64,000 nt of DNA from Phenylobacterium sp. J367. GTDB lineage: Bacteria > Pseudomonadota > Alphaproteobacteria > Caulobacterales > Caulobacteraceae. Position 1 is the stretch's first letter. Each line of letters begins with the position of its first letter. Both the position numbers and the translations under genes were made by a program. Where the stretch lies: positions 4,532,501 through 4,596,500 of the forward strand of contig NZ_JAJONA010000001.1 of assembly GCF_024699985.1 (NCBI RefSeq). Direction: 5' to 3'. Shown here piece after piece: positions 52,618 to 62,420 of the stretch. Under the pieces are notes generated by a model. The model saw only the letters and a list, made by a program, of their open reading frames with translations. It did no database searches and had not been told where the DNA came from.

Positions 52618-52801
52618 AGGGGAATTTCCTGTGATCGTCCGAGTGGCCGCGAAGGCCGCACTACGTCCCAACGTCTGGCTAAGGTGTTTGCCGCAGCGCA
52701 GCAAAGCACTTCCTGTTTCGCTTTGTTTCGCTTTGGGACGGTGAACAGCGGCCTAGTCCGAGGTCGCAGAACCGTCATGGGCGCCGCCCCACGGGCAACC
52801 G
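52618..52801 (-). promoter_or_regulatory. lpxC promoter region with tandem 10-bp repeat
   Basis: The 184 bp between the ftsZ terminator and the lpxC start hold no gene. A perfect tandem repeat (plus-strand TTTCGCTTTG twice, 52716-52735) lies about 100 bp before the start and may be a regulator site. No confident -35/-10 pair was picked out. Confidence 0.4.
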
Positions 52802-52832
52802 AAAAACGCCCCGCAGCCTGCGCTGCGGGGCG
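52802..52832 (-). terminator. Rho-independent terminator after ftsZ
   Basis: On the minus strand a 10-bp perfect GC stem (CGCCCCGCAG / CTGCGGGGCG, six-base loop) is followed by a run of five T. It lies 35 bp after the ftsZ stop and marks the end of the dcw transcription unit. Confidence 0.88.
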
Positions 52833-52866
52833 GACTTTCAGACCGTCGGCCGGGTGTCGCGGCCGC

Positions 52867-54314
52867 TCAGTTCGCGAGGCGGCGGAGGAAGGAGGGGGAT
52901 CTCCAGGTCCTCGCCCGTGTCGGGCTCCTCGGCGGCCTGCGGCGCTTCCGGCGGCAGGGGGGCCGCCGCGGCTCGCCGCCGCACGCGGCGCGGGGGCCGG
53001 AGCCGCCGCCTGCGGCGGGGCTTCGTAGCGCGGACGGCCGCCGAACAGGCTCAGGAAGCCGCCGCGCGGACGCCGGGACTCGTAGGGCTCGGCGAACAGG
53101 GGCTCGTCGTGGGACACATCCTCGACGGCCGGATCGACGATGCGGGTGACCGGCTGGGCCTCGGCCACGGGCGCGGCATAGAGGTCGGGCTGTTCTTCTT
53201 CCTCGGCCTGGGCGAAGGCGGTCACAGGCTCGGCCTCCACGGCGGCGACCGGCTCCGGCTCCACGGCCGGCGCGGCCGGCTGGATGGTCAGCGGCTGGGC
53301 CGTGGTGTTGGCGCGGCGCTCGAAGCGCGGCTCGATGGCGGCGATGGAGACGCCGTCCATCCCGGTGGCGACCACCGACACGCGGATCTTGCCGTCGAGC
53401 GCCGGATCGAACGCGGCGCCGAAGATGATGTTGGCTTCCGGGTCGACCTGCTCGGCGATGGCGTTAGCCGCTTCGTCGACTTCCAGCAGGGTCATGTCGA
53501 GGCCGCCGGTGACGTTCACCAGCACGGCCTTGGCGCCCTTCAGGGACACTTCGTCCAGCAGCGGGTTCTGGATCGCGTTCTGGGCGGCCATCAGGGCGCG
53601 GTCGTCGCCGGTCGCCTCGCCGGTGCCCATCATCGCCTTGCCCATCTCGGTCATCACCGTGCGGACGTCGGCGAAGTCGAGGTTGATCAGGCCCGGCAGC
53701 ACCATCAGATCGGTGATGGAGCGCACGCCCGAGTGCAGGACCTGGTCGGCCATGCCGAAGGCCTCGGCGAAGGTCGTCCGCTCGTTGGCCACGCGGAACA
53801 GGTTCTGGTTCGGGATGACGATCAGCGTGTCGACGTAGCGCTGCAGCTCACCGATGCCGGCGTCGGCCAGGCGCATGCGGTGACGGCCTTCGAAGTGGAA
53901 GGGCTTGGTGACCACGCCGACGGTCAGGATGCCGCGCTCGCGGGCGCACTTGGCGATGATCGGGGCCGCGCCGGTGCCGGTGCCGCCGCCCATGCCGGCG
54001 GTGATGAAGACCATGTGGGCGCCGTCCAGGTGCTCGCCGATCTCCGGGATCGACTCCTCGGCCGCGTGCATCCCGACTTCCGGGTGCGCGCCGGCGCCCA
54101 GGCCCTGGGTGGCCAGCACGCCGAGCTGGATGCGCCGGTCGGTCTTGGAGAACTGCAGCTGCTGGGCGTCGGTGTTGGCGACGACGAACTCGACCCCTTC
54201 GAGCCCCGCCTCGATCATGTTGTTGACGGCGTTGCCGCCCGCGCCGCCGACGCCGAACACGACGATCCGAGGCTTCAGTTCTGTCGCCTTCGGAGCTGAA
54301 AGAGAAATTGCCAT
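52867..54314 (-). CDS. ftsZ: Cell division protein FtsZ (two indels in the C-terminal linker)
   Basis: The tubulin-like Z-ring GTPase, about 481 residues. The core has [20 protein letters not shown], the tubulin signature GGGTGTGA at 109-116, and the synergy loop [16 protein letters not shown] long acidic/proline-rich linker follows, as in Caulobacter FtsZ, and then the conserved C-terminal peptide [13 protein letters not shown], which binds FtsA and other partners. Extra G residues in 52957-52962 and 52894-52898 put the end out of frame; removing them gives the peptide and the TGA at 52867-52869. ATG 54314 is preceded by AGGG. Confidence 0.95.
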
Positions 54315-54407
54315 CGGACCCTGCGTCCTTCCCAAAACCGTATCAACGCCGACCGACCGCCCGGCCAGCGTCTCCTTAAGGATGGGTGAAAATCTGCGCC
54401 GTCATCC

Positions 54408-54422
54408 TTAAGCGAGGGTTAA
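54408..54422 (-). promoter_or_regulatory. CtrA-type binding box upstream of ftsZ
   Basis: TTAA-N7-TTAA with exact spacing (TTAA at 54408-54411 and 54419-54422), about 94 bp ahead of the ftsZ start. This is the full CtrA recognition pattern. In Caulobacter CtrA represses ftsZ, so the same cell-cycle control is inferred. Confidence 0.75.
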
Positions 54423-54433
54423 GGCCATACCGT

Positions 54434-54438
54434 GAGTC
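54434..54438. promoter_or_regulatory. GANTC (CcrM methylation) site in the ftsZ promoter
   Basis: GAGTC lies 12 bp upstream of the CtrA box in ftsZ orientation. CcrM-methylated GANTC sites in the Caulobacter ftsZ promoter stimulate transcription; one site alone could also occur by chance. Confidence 0.5.
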
Positions 54439-54570
54439 GGACGGCGTTCGACCCGCCCGGACCCTAATTTTCCCCTTGCTCCACAAGGGTCGCGCGAATC
54501 GCGCGGAGGCTGCGACGGCATGTCTCGCAACCCGGAGCTTGGCCGTAAAGCTTAAGGCGGACTGGTAGCG

Positions 54571-55911
54571 CTAAAGGTTGTCGCGCAGCCAGGAGGCCGC
54601 CTTGGCGACCGGGTTGGCGCGGGGATCCAGGGGCTCGCGGCGGAGCTTGGCGGATGCGAGCGCCTTGGCGCTGACCGCCTCGCGAGGACCGAACGCGGCG
54701 CGGTGCAGGATGCCGGCGGCGGCGGTGAACGCCGGACCGGAGGCCGCGTCGGCGAGATGCGGCACGCGGCGCGGACGGCCGAGGCGGACCGGGCGATCGA
54801 ACACGCGCACGGCCACTTCGCGGACGCCGGCGAGCTGGCTCGCGCCGCCGGTGATGACAAGACCGGCGCCCGGCTCGACCGGCGCATGGCTGGCCTTGAG
54901 CCGGTCGCGAAGCAGCTCGAGCGTCTCCTCGACCCGCGGCGCGATGATGCCCTTCAGGAGCGAGCGCGGCGCCACGACGGGACCGGCGCCGGGGTCGTCG
55001 CCGCGCGGCGGGGCCTCGATCATCTCGCGGTCCTCGTTGGCCGAGGCGATGGCCGAGCCGTGCAGGGTCTTGATGCGCTCGGCGCCGGCGATGGAGGTCG
55101 ACAGGCCGCGGGCGATGTCCTGGGTCACGTGCTGGCCGCCGACCGGCACGGTCTCCACGTGCACGAGGCTGCCGGCGTTGAACACCGCCGCCGAGGTGGA
55201 GCCGCCGCCCATGTCGATGCAGACGGCGCCAAGGTCCATCTCGTCCTCCTCCAGCGCGGCGAGCGCGGAGACGAACGGGGCGGCGACCACGCCGTCGAAC
55301 TGCAGGTGGGCGCGCTCGACGCAGGCGCCCAGCGTCTGGAAGACGGCTTCCGACACCGAGACGACGAGCAGCTCGACGCCCAGCGTGCGGCCGAACATGG
55401 CGCGCGGGTCGCGCACCCCGCCCTGCCCGTCCACCGCCCAGGCGATCGGCAGGATGTGGGCGGCCCGGCGGCCAGGCAGCTTGATCTGGGCCAGGGCGTG
55501 GCTGATCGCCCGGACGAGGTCGTTGTCGCTGATCGGGCGCGCGCCAAGGCTGACGCGACCGGCCACGCGGGTGGAGGTGAGCTGGCCGCCGGCGGTGGCG
55601 ACGGTGACGCCCTGGACGCTGACGCCGGCCACGTTCTCGGCGCGCTCGACGGCCTGCGCGATGGCTTCCGACGCCTCGTCGAGATTGACGATCGAGCCGC
55701 CGCGGATGCCGCGCGACTGGACATAGCCGACACCGGAGGTGGTGAGGGTGCGGTCGCCGCGGCGCACGCCGTCCGGCTTCATGATGAAGCAGGTGACCTT
55801 GGACGCGCCGAGGTCCACGGCCGCCACGACCTGAGGCCGCGACATGGCGGCCCGGAGGCCTTCGCGGCCTTCCTTCTTCTTCTGTTCTTCGCGCGACGCG
55901 GTCTTGAGCAT
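54571..55911 (-). CDS. ftsA: Cell division protein FtsA
   Basis: The actin-like membrane tether of the Z ring, 446 residues. ATPase motifs are VVAAVDLGASKVTCFIM, CIDMGGGSTSAAVFNAG and LVITGGASQLAG; the 1C domain (SVQGVTVATAGGQLTS) sits in the usual place, and the C-terminus VAKAASWLRDNL is the amphipathic membrane-targeting helix. ATG 55911 has AGGA five bases upstream and follows the ftsQ stop by 16 bp; ATG 55845 is an alternative that would drop a basic charged N-terminus. Frame intact. Confidence 0.94.
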   Translation of the reverse strand: MLKTASREEQKKKEGREGLRAAMSRPQVVAAVDLGASKVTCFIMKPDGVRRGDRTLTTSGVGYVQSRGIRGGSIVNLDEASEAIAQAVERAENVAGVSVQGVTVATAGGQLTSTRVAGRVSLGARPISDNDLVRAISHALAQIKLPGRRAAHILPIAWAVDGQGGVRDPRAMFGRTLGVELLVVSVSEAVFQTLGACVERAHLQFDGVVAAPFVSALAALEEDEMDLGAVCIDMGGGSTSAAVFNAGSLVHVETVPVGGQHVTQDIARGLSTSIAGAERIKTLHGSAIASANEDREMIEAPPRGDDPGAGPVVAPRSLLKGIIAPRVEETLELLRDRLKASHAPVEPGAGLVITGGASQLAGVREVAVRVFDRPVRLGRPRRVPHLADAASGPAFTAAAGILHRAAFGPREAVSAKALASAKLRREPLDPRANPVAKAASWLRDNL

Positions 55912-55927
55912 CTCTTTCCTTACGTCC

Positions 55928-56827
55928 TCATGCGCCTTCTGCGACGAGTTGGCCGGCCGGGACGGCCTGTCGGGGCCGGACGGCCACCACATCGGGGTTG
56001 CGCAGGTCGATGCGCTCGAAGCCGAGCTCGAGGATGTGGCTGCGCTGGTCCAGCTGCTCGAGCTGACCCAGGGCCTCCTCCTCGCCGACCGCGGGAAGCT
56101 GGACGATCGAGCCGTCCTTCATCCGCAGGTCCCAGCGGCGGTTGTCGACGCGCACCAGCGCCTCCATCCGCTCCATCAGCCGGGGACGCTGGGCCAGCGT
56201 CGGCAGGATGCCGGGCGCCATCTCGGCGCCGCCCAGGCCGACCACCAGCGGAAGGGTCGGGAAGCGGCCGGGATCGGCCTCGGGGATCGGCTGGCCGCGC
56301 TCGTCGATGACCAGGGTCCGGCCGCCATGCTGCCAGACGGCGAGCTGCTTCCGCTCGACGACGGCGATGACCAGGGTGTCCGGCAGCAGGCGCACGACGC
56401 GCGCTTCCTTGACCCAGCCCACCTGCTCCACGGACTGGCGGACGGCTTCCAGGTCGAGGCCGAGCAGCGGCTGGTCCTTGTAGACGCCGGTGGCGGCGAC
56501 GATGTCCGGCGTGGCCATGGCCGAGGCGCCTTCCACGTGGACGGCGGCAAGCCGGAAGCCCGCCGCGCCGAACCGGTGGTCAACGCCCACGCCCACGTCG
56601 TGGACGAGCCGCTCGCCGCGGCCGCCGGTGGCGAGCACGCCGGCCCCCACCATGGCCAGCACGGCGACGGAGGCGATCAGGGCCATCTTCGGAGAGATGC
56701 CGGCGCCCTCGGCGCGCGGAGCCGCAGTCGCCGCCGGCCTGCGGGCCGGGGCGCGCTTGGCGCTAGGGGGCTGCTTGCCCCGAGGCTTCGCCTGAGTTTG
56801 CGATCCTCCCCGCACCGCCGCGGGCAT
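55928..56827 (-). CDS. ftsQ: Cell division protein FtsQ
   Basis: A 299-residue bitopic divisome protein. A basic Pro/Ala-rich cytoplasmic N-terminus, one transmembrane helix ([19 protein letters not shown]), a POTRA domain ([20 protein letters not shown]) and the FtsQ beta domain ([30 protein letters not shown]) are in order. GGAGGA six bases upstream supports ATG 56827 although this lies 65 bp inside the 3' end of ddl, a long overlap. Frame intact. Confidence 0.94.
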   Translation of the reverse strand: MPAAVRGGSQTQAKPRGKQPPSAKRAPARRPAATAAPRAEGAGISPKMALIASVAVLAMVGAGVLATGGRGERLVHDVGVGVDHRFGAAGFRLAAVHVEGASAMATPDIVAATGVYKDQPLLGLDLEAVRQSVEQVGWVKEARVVRLLPDTLVIAVVERKQLAVWQHGGRTLVIDERGQPIPEADPGRFPTLPLVVGLGGAEMAPGILPTLAQRPRLMERMEALVRVDNRRWDLRMKDGSIVQLPAVGEEEALGQLEQLDQRSHILELGFERIDLRNPDVVAVRPRQAVPAGQLVAEGA

Positions 56828-57742
56828 AGGCGTCCTCCGTGATCCACAGCACCAGGTCGTCGAATCCCACGCCCTGCGCCGCCGCCTGCTCGGGGACGAG
56901 CGAGGTGGGCGTCATGCCGGGCTGGGTGTTGACCTCCAAAAGGACCATGATGTCGTTAATGTCGTCATAACGCAGGTCCGACCGGGTAACGCCCCGACAA
57001 CCAAGAGCGGCGTGCGCCATCTCGGAAAGTTTCTTCGCCTTTTCAATCGCATGCGGCGGAATCCTGGCCGGAACCACGTGCTCCGAGCCGCCCTCCCCCG
57101 TACTTCGCCTCGTAGTCATAAAAGGCGGTCTTCGGAACGATTTCGGTGACGGTCATGGCCTTGCCGTCCATCACCCCCACGGCCAGCTCGAGACCGCGGA
57201 TGTAGGGCTCGACCATCACCTCCTCGCCGAAGGTCCAGGACGGGGCCACGACCTCCTGCGGCGGGGTATTGGCGCCCCTCGTGGACGATGAACACGCCGA
57301 CCGAGGAGCCCTCGGCGTTCGGCTTCACCACATAGGGCGGCGCGATCACATGGCCGGCGGCCACGTCGTGACGATTGAAGAGGCCGCCGCCCGGGACCAC
57401 GACGCCGGCCGCCGCCAGCACCGCCTTGGCCTTGGCCTTGTCCATGGCCAGCGCGGAGGCCAGCACGCCGCAGTGGGTGTACGGGATCTGCAGCGTCTCC
57501 AGCACGCCCTGGACGCAGCCGTCCTCGCCCCACTCGCCGTGCAGGGCGTTGAAGCAGACGTCGGGCTTCAGCCCGGTCAGCACCTGCGCCAGGTCGCGGC
57601 CGGCGTCCACGCGGCTGACCTTGGCGCCGAGGCGCTCCAGGGCGTCGGCGCATTCGCGGCCCGACACGAGGCTGACCTCGCGCTCCGAGGAGGGGCCGCC
57701 CAGCAGGACGGCGACGTGATGTCCGGTAAGGGGAAGGCTCAC
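56763..57742 (-). CDS. ddl: D-alanine--D-alanine ligase (two indels)
   Basis: An ATP-grasp ligase of about 325 residues making the D-Ala-D-Ala dipeptide of peptidoglycan. It starts at GTG 57742 with a perfect AAGGAGG five bases upstream: [20 protein letters not shown], then [35 protein letters not shown] and [17 protein letters not shown] (metal ligands). Extra C residues at 57275-57278 and 57095-57099 (plus strand) break the frame; removing both joins the parts. The C-terminus extends beyond the usual DAS end by a short Gly/Ala-rich tail overlapping ftsQ. Confidence 0.93.
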
Positions 57743-57825
57743 TTCGCCTCCTTAGGATACTGGCGGAAGTCGATGTCGCGGTCGGCGACGGTGTCCAGGG
57801 CAGTCGCCGGGAAGAATGCTTTCAT
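57739..57825 (-). CDS. 28-residue small ORF between murB and ddl
   Basis: ATG 57825 (GGGGG about eight bases upstream) opens a 28-codon reading frame beginning [20 protein letters not shown] and ending QYPKEAK. Its TGA overlaps the GTG start of ddl (GTGA), and the AAGGAGG that serves ddl lies within its last codons. It fills the otherwise unexplained gap in a tightly packed operon. No family is known to me. A real micropeptide or a translational-coupling leader are both possible. Confidence 0.6.
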   Translation of the reverse strand: MKAFFPATALDTVADRDIDFRQYPKEAK

Positions 57826-57835
57826 TGTCAGCCCC

Positions 57836-58737
57836 CTAGCCCGGCTTGCCGATACGCTTGATTTCCCAGTCGAGGTCGACGCCGAACTTGGCCTTCACGT
57901 CGGCGCGGACCGCCTCGCCCAGGCCCTCGAGGTCGGCGGCCGTCGCCTCGCCGGTGTTGATCAGGAAGTTGGAGTGCAGCGGTGAGAACATCGCCCCGCC
58001 GAACGGCTTGCCGCGCCAGCCGGCGTCGTCGACCAGCTTCCAGGACGAATGGCCCGGCGGGTTCTTGAAGGTGGAGCCGCCGGTCTTCTCGCGGATCGGC
58101 TGGGTCTTCTCGCGGCGCGCGGTGATCTCGTCCATGCGGGCGGCGATCGCCGCCGGGTCGTCCGGCCGGCCCTCGAAGAGCGCGCCCAGGAAGATCAGCG
58201 GCTCGGCCGCGGCCCGGGCGGACTTGCGGTAGCTGTAGCCGAGGTCGGCGTTGGAGAGGGTGATCCGCTCGCCGGCGCGGGTGAGCGCATAGGCCTCGAC
58301 CAGGACGTCCTTGGTCTCGGAGCCGTAGCAGCCGGCGTTCATGACCAGCGCCCCGCCGATGGAGCCCGGCACGCCGCGGTAAAACTCGAGGCCCGCGATC
58401 CCGGCCTTGCCGGCCTCGCGCGCCAGGGTCGCGTCCAGCACGGCCGCGCCGGCGTAGATGCGGTTGCCGCCGCGCGGTTCGACCCTGGCGAAGGCCTTGC
58501 CCAGGCGGATCACCACGCCGTCCACGCCGCCGTCGCGGACGAGGGTGTTGGAGCCGACGCCCAGCAGGGTCACCGGGACCTCGGCCGGCAGGGCCTTCAG
58601 GAAGGCGGCGAGGTCGTCCTCGTCCTCGGGCAGGAAGATCGCATCGGCCGGACCGCCGACCCGGAACCAGGTGAAGGGGCCGAGCGGCTCGCCCTTCAGG
58701 AGCTTGCCGCGCACGGTCGGCAGGGCGTCGAGCCAGC

Positions 58738-58741
<4 letters not shown>
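57836..58741 (-). CDS. murB: UDP-N-acetylenolpyruvoylglucosamine reductase MurB
   Basis: A 301-residue FAD-dependent reductase making UDP-MurNAc, type II MurB. FAD-site motifs are [58 protein letters not shown] (catalytic region) and [23 protein letters not shown] 58741 overlaps the murC stop (ATGA). Frame intact. Confidence 0.96.
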
Positions 58742-60159
<1,418 letters not shown>

Positions 60160-60522
60160 GAAGCCGGAATAGGCGGAAAGGCCGGGAGACGAAAGGGGCG
60201 GCAGCGCGTCCTCTTCCCCTTCGTCCGTCATCCCGGTTTCGCAACGAGACACCCGGATGGGTGCTGGCCGGCGGGTCTGGGTGCGGTCCGGGTTTGGAAC
60301 CACAGAAACACACAGAACCACACAGAAGGGGCGAGCGGGTTGAGGTCGGTGAGATGGCGAGCGTGAATCGCGCGCCTGGAAGGCGCGCATGGTGATGGAG
60401 GCGCCTGGCCATCCGGTGGCCCGCCTTCTGTGTGGTTCTGTGTGGTTCTGTGGTTCATTCCCGCGGCGCGGCTGCGGACTCTGGCTTGGATCCCGGCTTT
60501 CGCCGGGATGAGCGGAGGGGGG
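60160..60522. other. Repeat-bearing gap between murC and a hypothetical gene (363 bp, no gene)
   Basis: This gap interrupts the otherwise compact dcw cluster. It holds the long inverted repeat 60297-60456 and a TCCCGGC-TTTC-GCCGGGA palindrome at 60490-60507, a motif type common in alphaproteobacterial intergenic repeats, with a degenerate similar motif near 60232-60256. No protein-like frame is visible. A promoter for murC may be here. Confidence 0.55.
60297..60456. repeat. Long inverted repeat element upstream of murC
   Basis: The 33-bp arms 60297-60329 and 60424-60456 are inverted copies with one mismatch, separated by 94 bp. Each arm consists of CACAGAACCA-type units repeated with an 11-bp period. 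The element could form a long hairpin in RNA. It resembles a miniature mobile or palindromic repeat; there is no transposase and no clear target duplication. Confidence 0.75.
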
Positions 60523-61140
60523 TTAGCTGGAGTCGGCGGTCTCGGGCTCGGTCTCGGGTTCGGCCCATTCGCGGCCGCGGATGTCGTAGATGAGGGTGGG
60601 GTCGGCGCCGATGGCGTCGCAGGCTTCGATGACCAGGAGGTCGAAGTCGCGGGTGAGGAAGTCGGGCTTGGCTTCCTGTTCATCGAGGAAGGCGTCGAGC
60701 CTGTCCCACATGGGGTCTTCGGGCGGCGGGCGGTCGGGCTTGTCGATCCCGTCGTCGGGGAGGTTCCAGTCGGCGCCTTCGTGCTCGGTCCAAAAGCAGT
60801 CGCCGACCTGTTCCCAGACGTCCTTCCGGCGCTGGTCGACGGCGACCTCGTGCAGGTCGGCTTCGGCCTTCGCCCGGGCTTCGGCGAGGTCGGCTTTCTC
60901 CTGAGCCTTGAAGTGCAGATCGTCCTTGTAGCGGACCAGCTTGAGTTCGAGCGCCAGCGTCTGGCGCAGGCCGCGGCTGACCCGGTGGAAGGCGGTGGCG
61001 AGGCGGACGGCGTCTTCGGGGCTCTCGGCGTCCAGCGCCCGCCGCTGCAGGTCGCGGCAGAGCTCGAGGCTCATCCCCGCGAGCGCGCGGAGCGTCACGG
61101 TGTGACGGTCTTCTCCAAGCTGGGCTGCGTCGTCGGCCAT
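60523..61140 (-). CDS. Hypothetical protein inserted in the dcw cluster
   Basis: A 205-residue acidic, mostly helical protein starting at ATG 61140 (MADDAAQLGEDRHTVTLRAL). The N-terminal half (GMSLELCRDLQRRALDAESP, then SRGLRQTLALELKLVRYKDD) looks like a helical coiled domain. The C-terminal half is Asp/Glu/Pro-rich. No catalytic motif or family is recognised. It lies between murG and murC in the same direction, bounded by repeat elements on both sides, so it looks like a lineage-specific insertion. Confidence 0.7.
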   Translation of the reverse strand: MADDAAQLGEDRHTVTLRALAGMSLELCRDLQRRALDAESPEDAVRLATAFHRVSRGLRQTLALELKLVRYKDDLHFKAQEKADLAEARAKAEADLHEVAVDQRRKDVWEQVGDCFWTEHEGADWNLPDDGIDKPDRPPPEDPMWDRLDAFLDEQEAKPDFLTRDFDLLVIEACDAIGADPTLIYDIRGREWAEPETEPETADSS

Positions 61141-61195
61141 GAGAACGAAACGAGAACATACCAGGCCCGACAAGTCAAGGTTTTTCGGCTGCAGG

Positions 61196-61312
61196 CCTCT
61201 CTCCCCCTCTCTCCCTCTCCGCTTCGCGGGGGAGAGGAGGTGATGGCTTTGAGTCTCAGCTCCACTCCTCCTCCCCCGGGCGAAGCCCGAGAGGGAGAGG
61301 GTAGGGAGAGGG
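61196..61312. repeat. Palindromic repeat between murG and the hypothetical gene
   Basis: The arms CCTCTCTCCCCCTCTCCCTC (from 61196) and the complementary purine-rich block 61289-61312 pair imperfectly. Each also carries its own GC hairpin (CCGC-TTCG-CGG near 61217-61228; GGGC-GAA-GCCC near 61278-61288). It ends directly at the murG stop codon. It is a different family from the CACAGAA repeat upstream of murC. Confidence 0.65.
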
Positions 61313-62407
61313 CTAGCTGCGGGCGGTGCGTTCGACCACGTCGGCGAGGCGCTCGGCGGCGTCGGGGATGGCGACGGAGCGGGCGGCGGCGGCCATGCGG
61401 GTGAGGCGGGCCGGGTTGTTCAGCAGCTTCTCCAGGGCGCCGGCCAGGCTGTCGACGGTGAGCTGGTGCTCGCGGGCGACCTCGGCGCCGCCGGCCTCGG
61501 CCAGCAGGCGGGCGTTCTGGCCCTGGTCGTCGTCGATGGCGATGGCCAGCGGCACGAGGATCGAGGGCTTGCCGGCCACCGCCAGCTCGCAGACCGTGCC
61601 GGCGCCCGAGCGGCCGATCACCAGGTGGGCGGCGGACAGCCGGCCGGCGAGGTCGCGGAAGAAGGGGGCGATCTCGGCGTCGACCATGGCGTCGCGATAG
61701 ACCCGGCGGGCCTGGGTCATGGATTCCGCGCGGGTCTGCTGCTGGACCGAAAGCCGCTGGCGCAGGTCCTCGGGCAGGACCTTGATCGCCTCGGGCACCA
61801 GTTCGGAGAGCAGGCGCGCGCCCTGGCTGCCGCCGGTGACCAGCAGGCGGACCGGGCCGCCCGGCTCGGGCGGCGTGTAGGACAGCTCGGCGAGCGCCCG
61901 GATCGGCGGGCGCACGGGATTGCCGACCACGATCGCCTTGCCGGCCACCTTCGGCGGAGCCTTCTGCAGGGTCGGGAACGCGCAGGCGACGGTCTTCACA
62001 TGGCTGGCCAGCATCCGGTTGGTCCGGCCCATGACCGCGTTCTGCTCGTGGATCACCGTCGGGCGACGGTCGAGGATGGCGGCGACCAGGGCGGGCGCCG
62101 ACGGATAGCCGCCGAAGCCGACGACCACGGCGGGATCGAGCTTGCGGAACTCGCGGCGGGCCTTCAGGGCGCCGCCGAGCACGGCGAAGCCGGCGCGGGC
62201 CATGCCGATCGGGTCGCCCGGCTTGTAGGTGGCGGCCGAGAGGCCGATGCGCTGTTCGGCGGGGAAGTCCTGCGCCAGGCCCGCCACGCGTTCGTCGGAG
62301 GCCAGCACGATGCGCCAGCCGCGCGCGATCAGCGTCTCGGCGAGCGCCTGGGCGGGAAACAGGTGACCGCCGGTGCCCCCGGCGGCGACGACCGCGAGCT
62401 TATTCAT
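61313..62407 (-). CDS. murG: UDP-GlcNAc transferase MurG
   Basis: A 364-residue membrane-associated glycosyltransferase converting lipid I to lipid II. The N-terminal AAGGTGGHLFPAQALAE, GFGGYPSAPALVAAI, HEQNAVMGRTNRMLA, LVTGGSQGARLLSELVP and IGRSGAGTVCELAVAGKPSI are all MurG signatures. ATG 62407 lies 13 bp after ftsW. Frame intact. Confidence 0.96.
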   Translation of the reverse strand: MNKLAVVAAGGTGGHLFPAQALAETLIARGWRIVLASDERVAGLAQDFPAEQRIGLSAATYKPGDPIGMARAGFAVLGGALKARREFRKLDPAVVVGFGGYPSAPALVAAILDRRPTVIHEQNAVMGRTNRMLASHVKTVACAFPTLQKAPPKVAGKAIVVGNPVRPPIRALAELSYTPPEPGGPVRLLVTGGSQGARLLSELVPEAIKVLPEDLRQRLSVQQQTRAESMTQARRVYRDAMVDAEIAPFFRDLAGRLSAAHLVIGRSGAGTVCELAVAGKPSILVPLAIAIDDDQGQNARLLAEAGGAEVAREHQLTVDSLAGALEKLLNNPARLTRMAAAARSVAIPDAAERLADVVERTARS

Positions 62408-62420
62408 GATGCCGAGGCCA

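Larger units (their letters stand above)
54315..54570 (-). promoter_or_regulatory. ftsZ upstream region
   Basis: The 256 bp between ftsA and ftsZ hold no gene. They contain a perfect CtrA-type box, a GANTC site, a further TTAA palindrome (54373-54380, CCTTAAGG) and a CCCTTG/CAAGGG hairpin around 54473-54490. In Caulobacter the equivalent gap holds the ftsZ promoter. Confidence 0.6.

Noticed and set aside
60297-60456. CRISPR array suggested by repeated CACAGAACCA units
   Set aside because: Units are contiguous without unique spacers and are arranged as two inverted arms; no cas genes.
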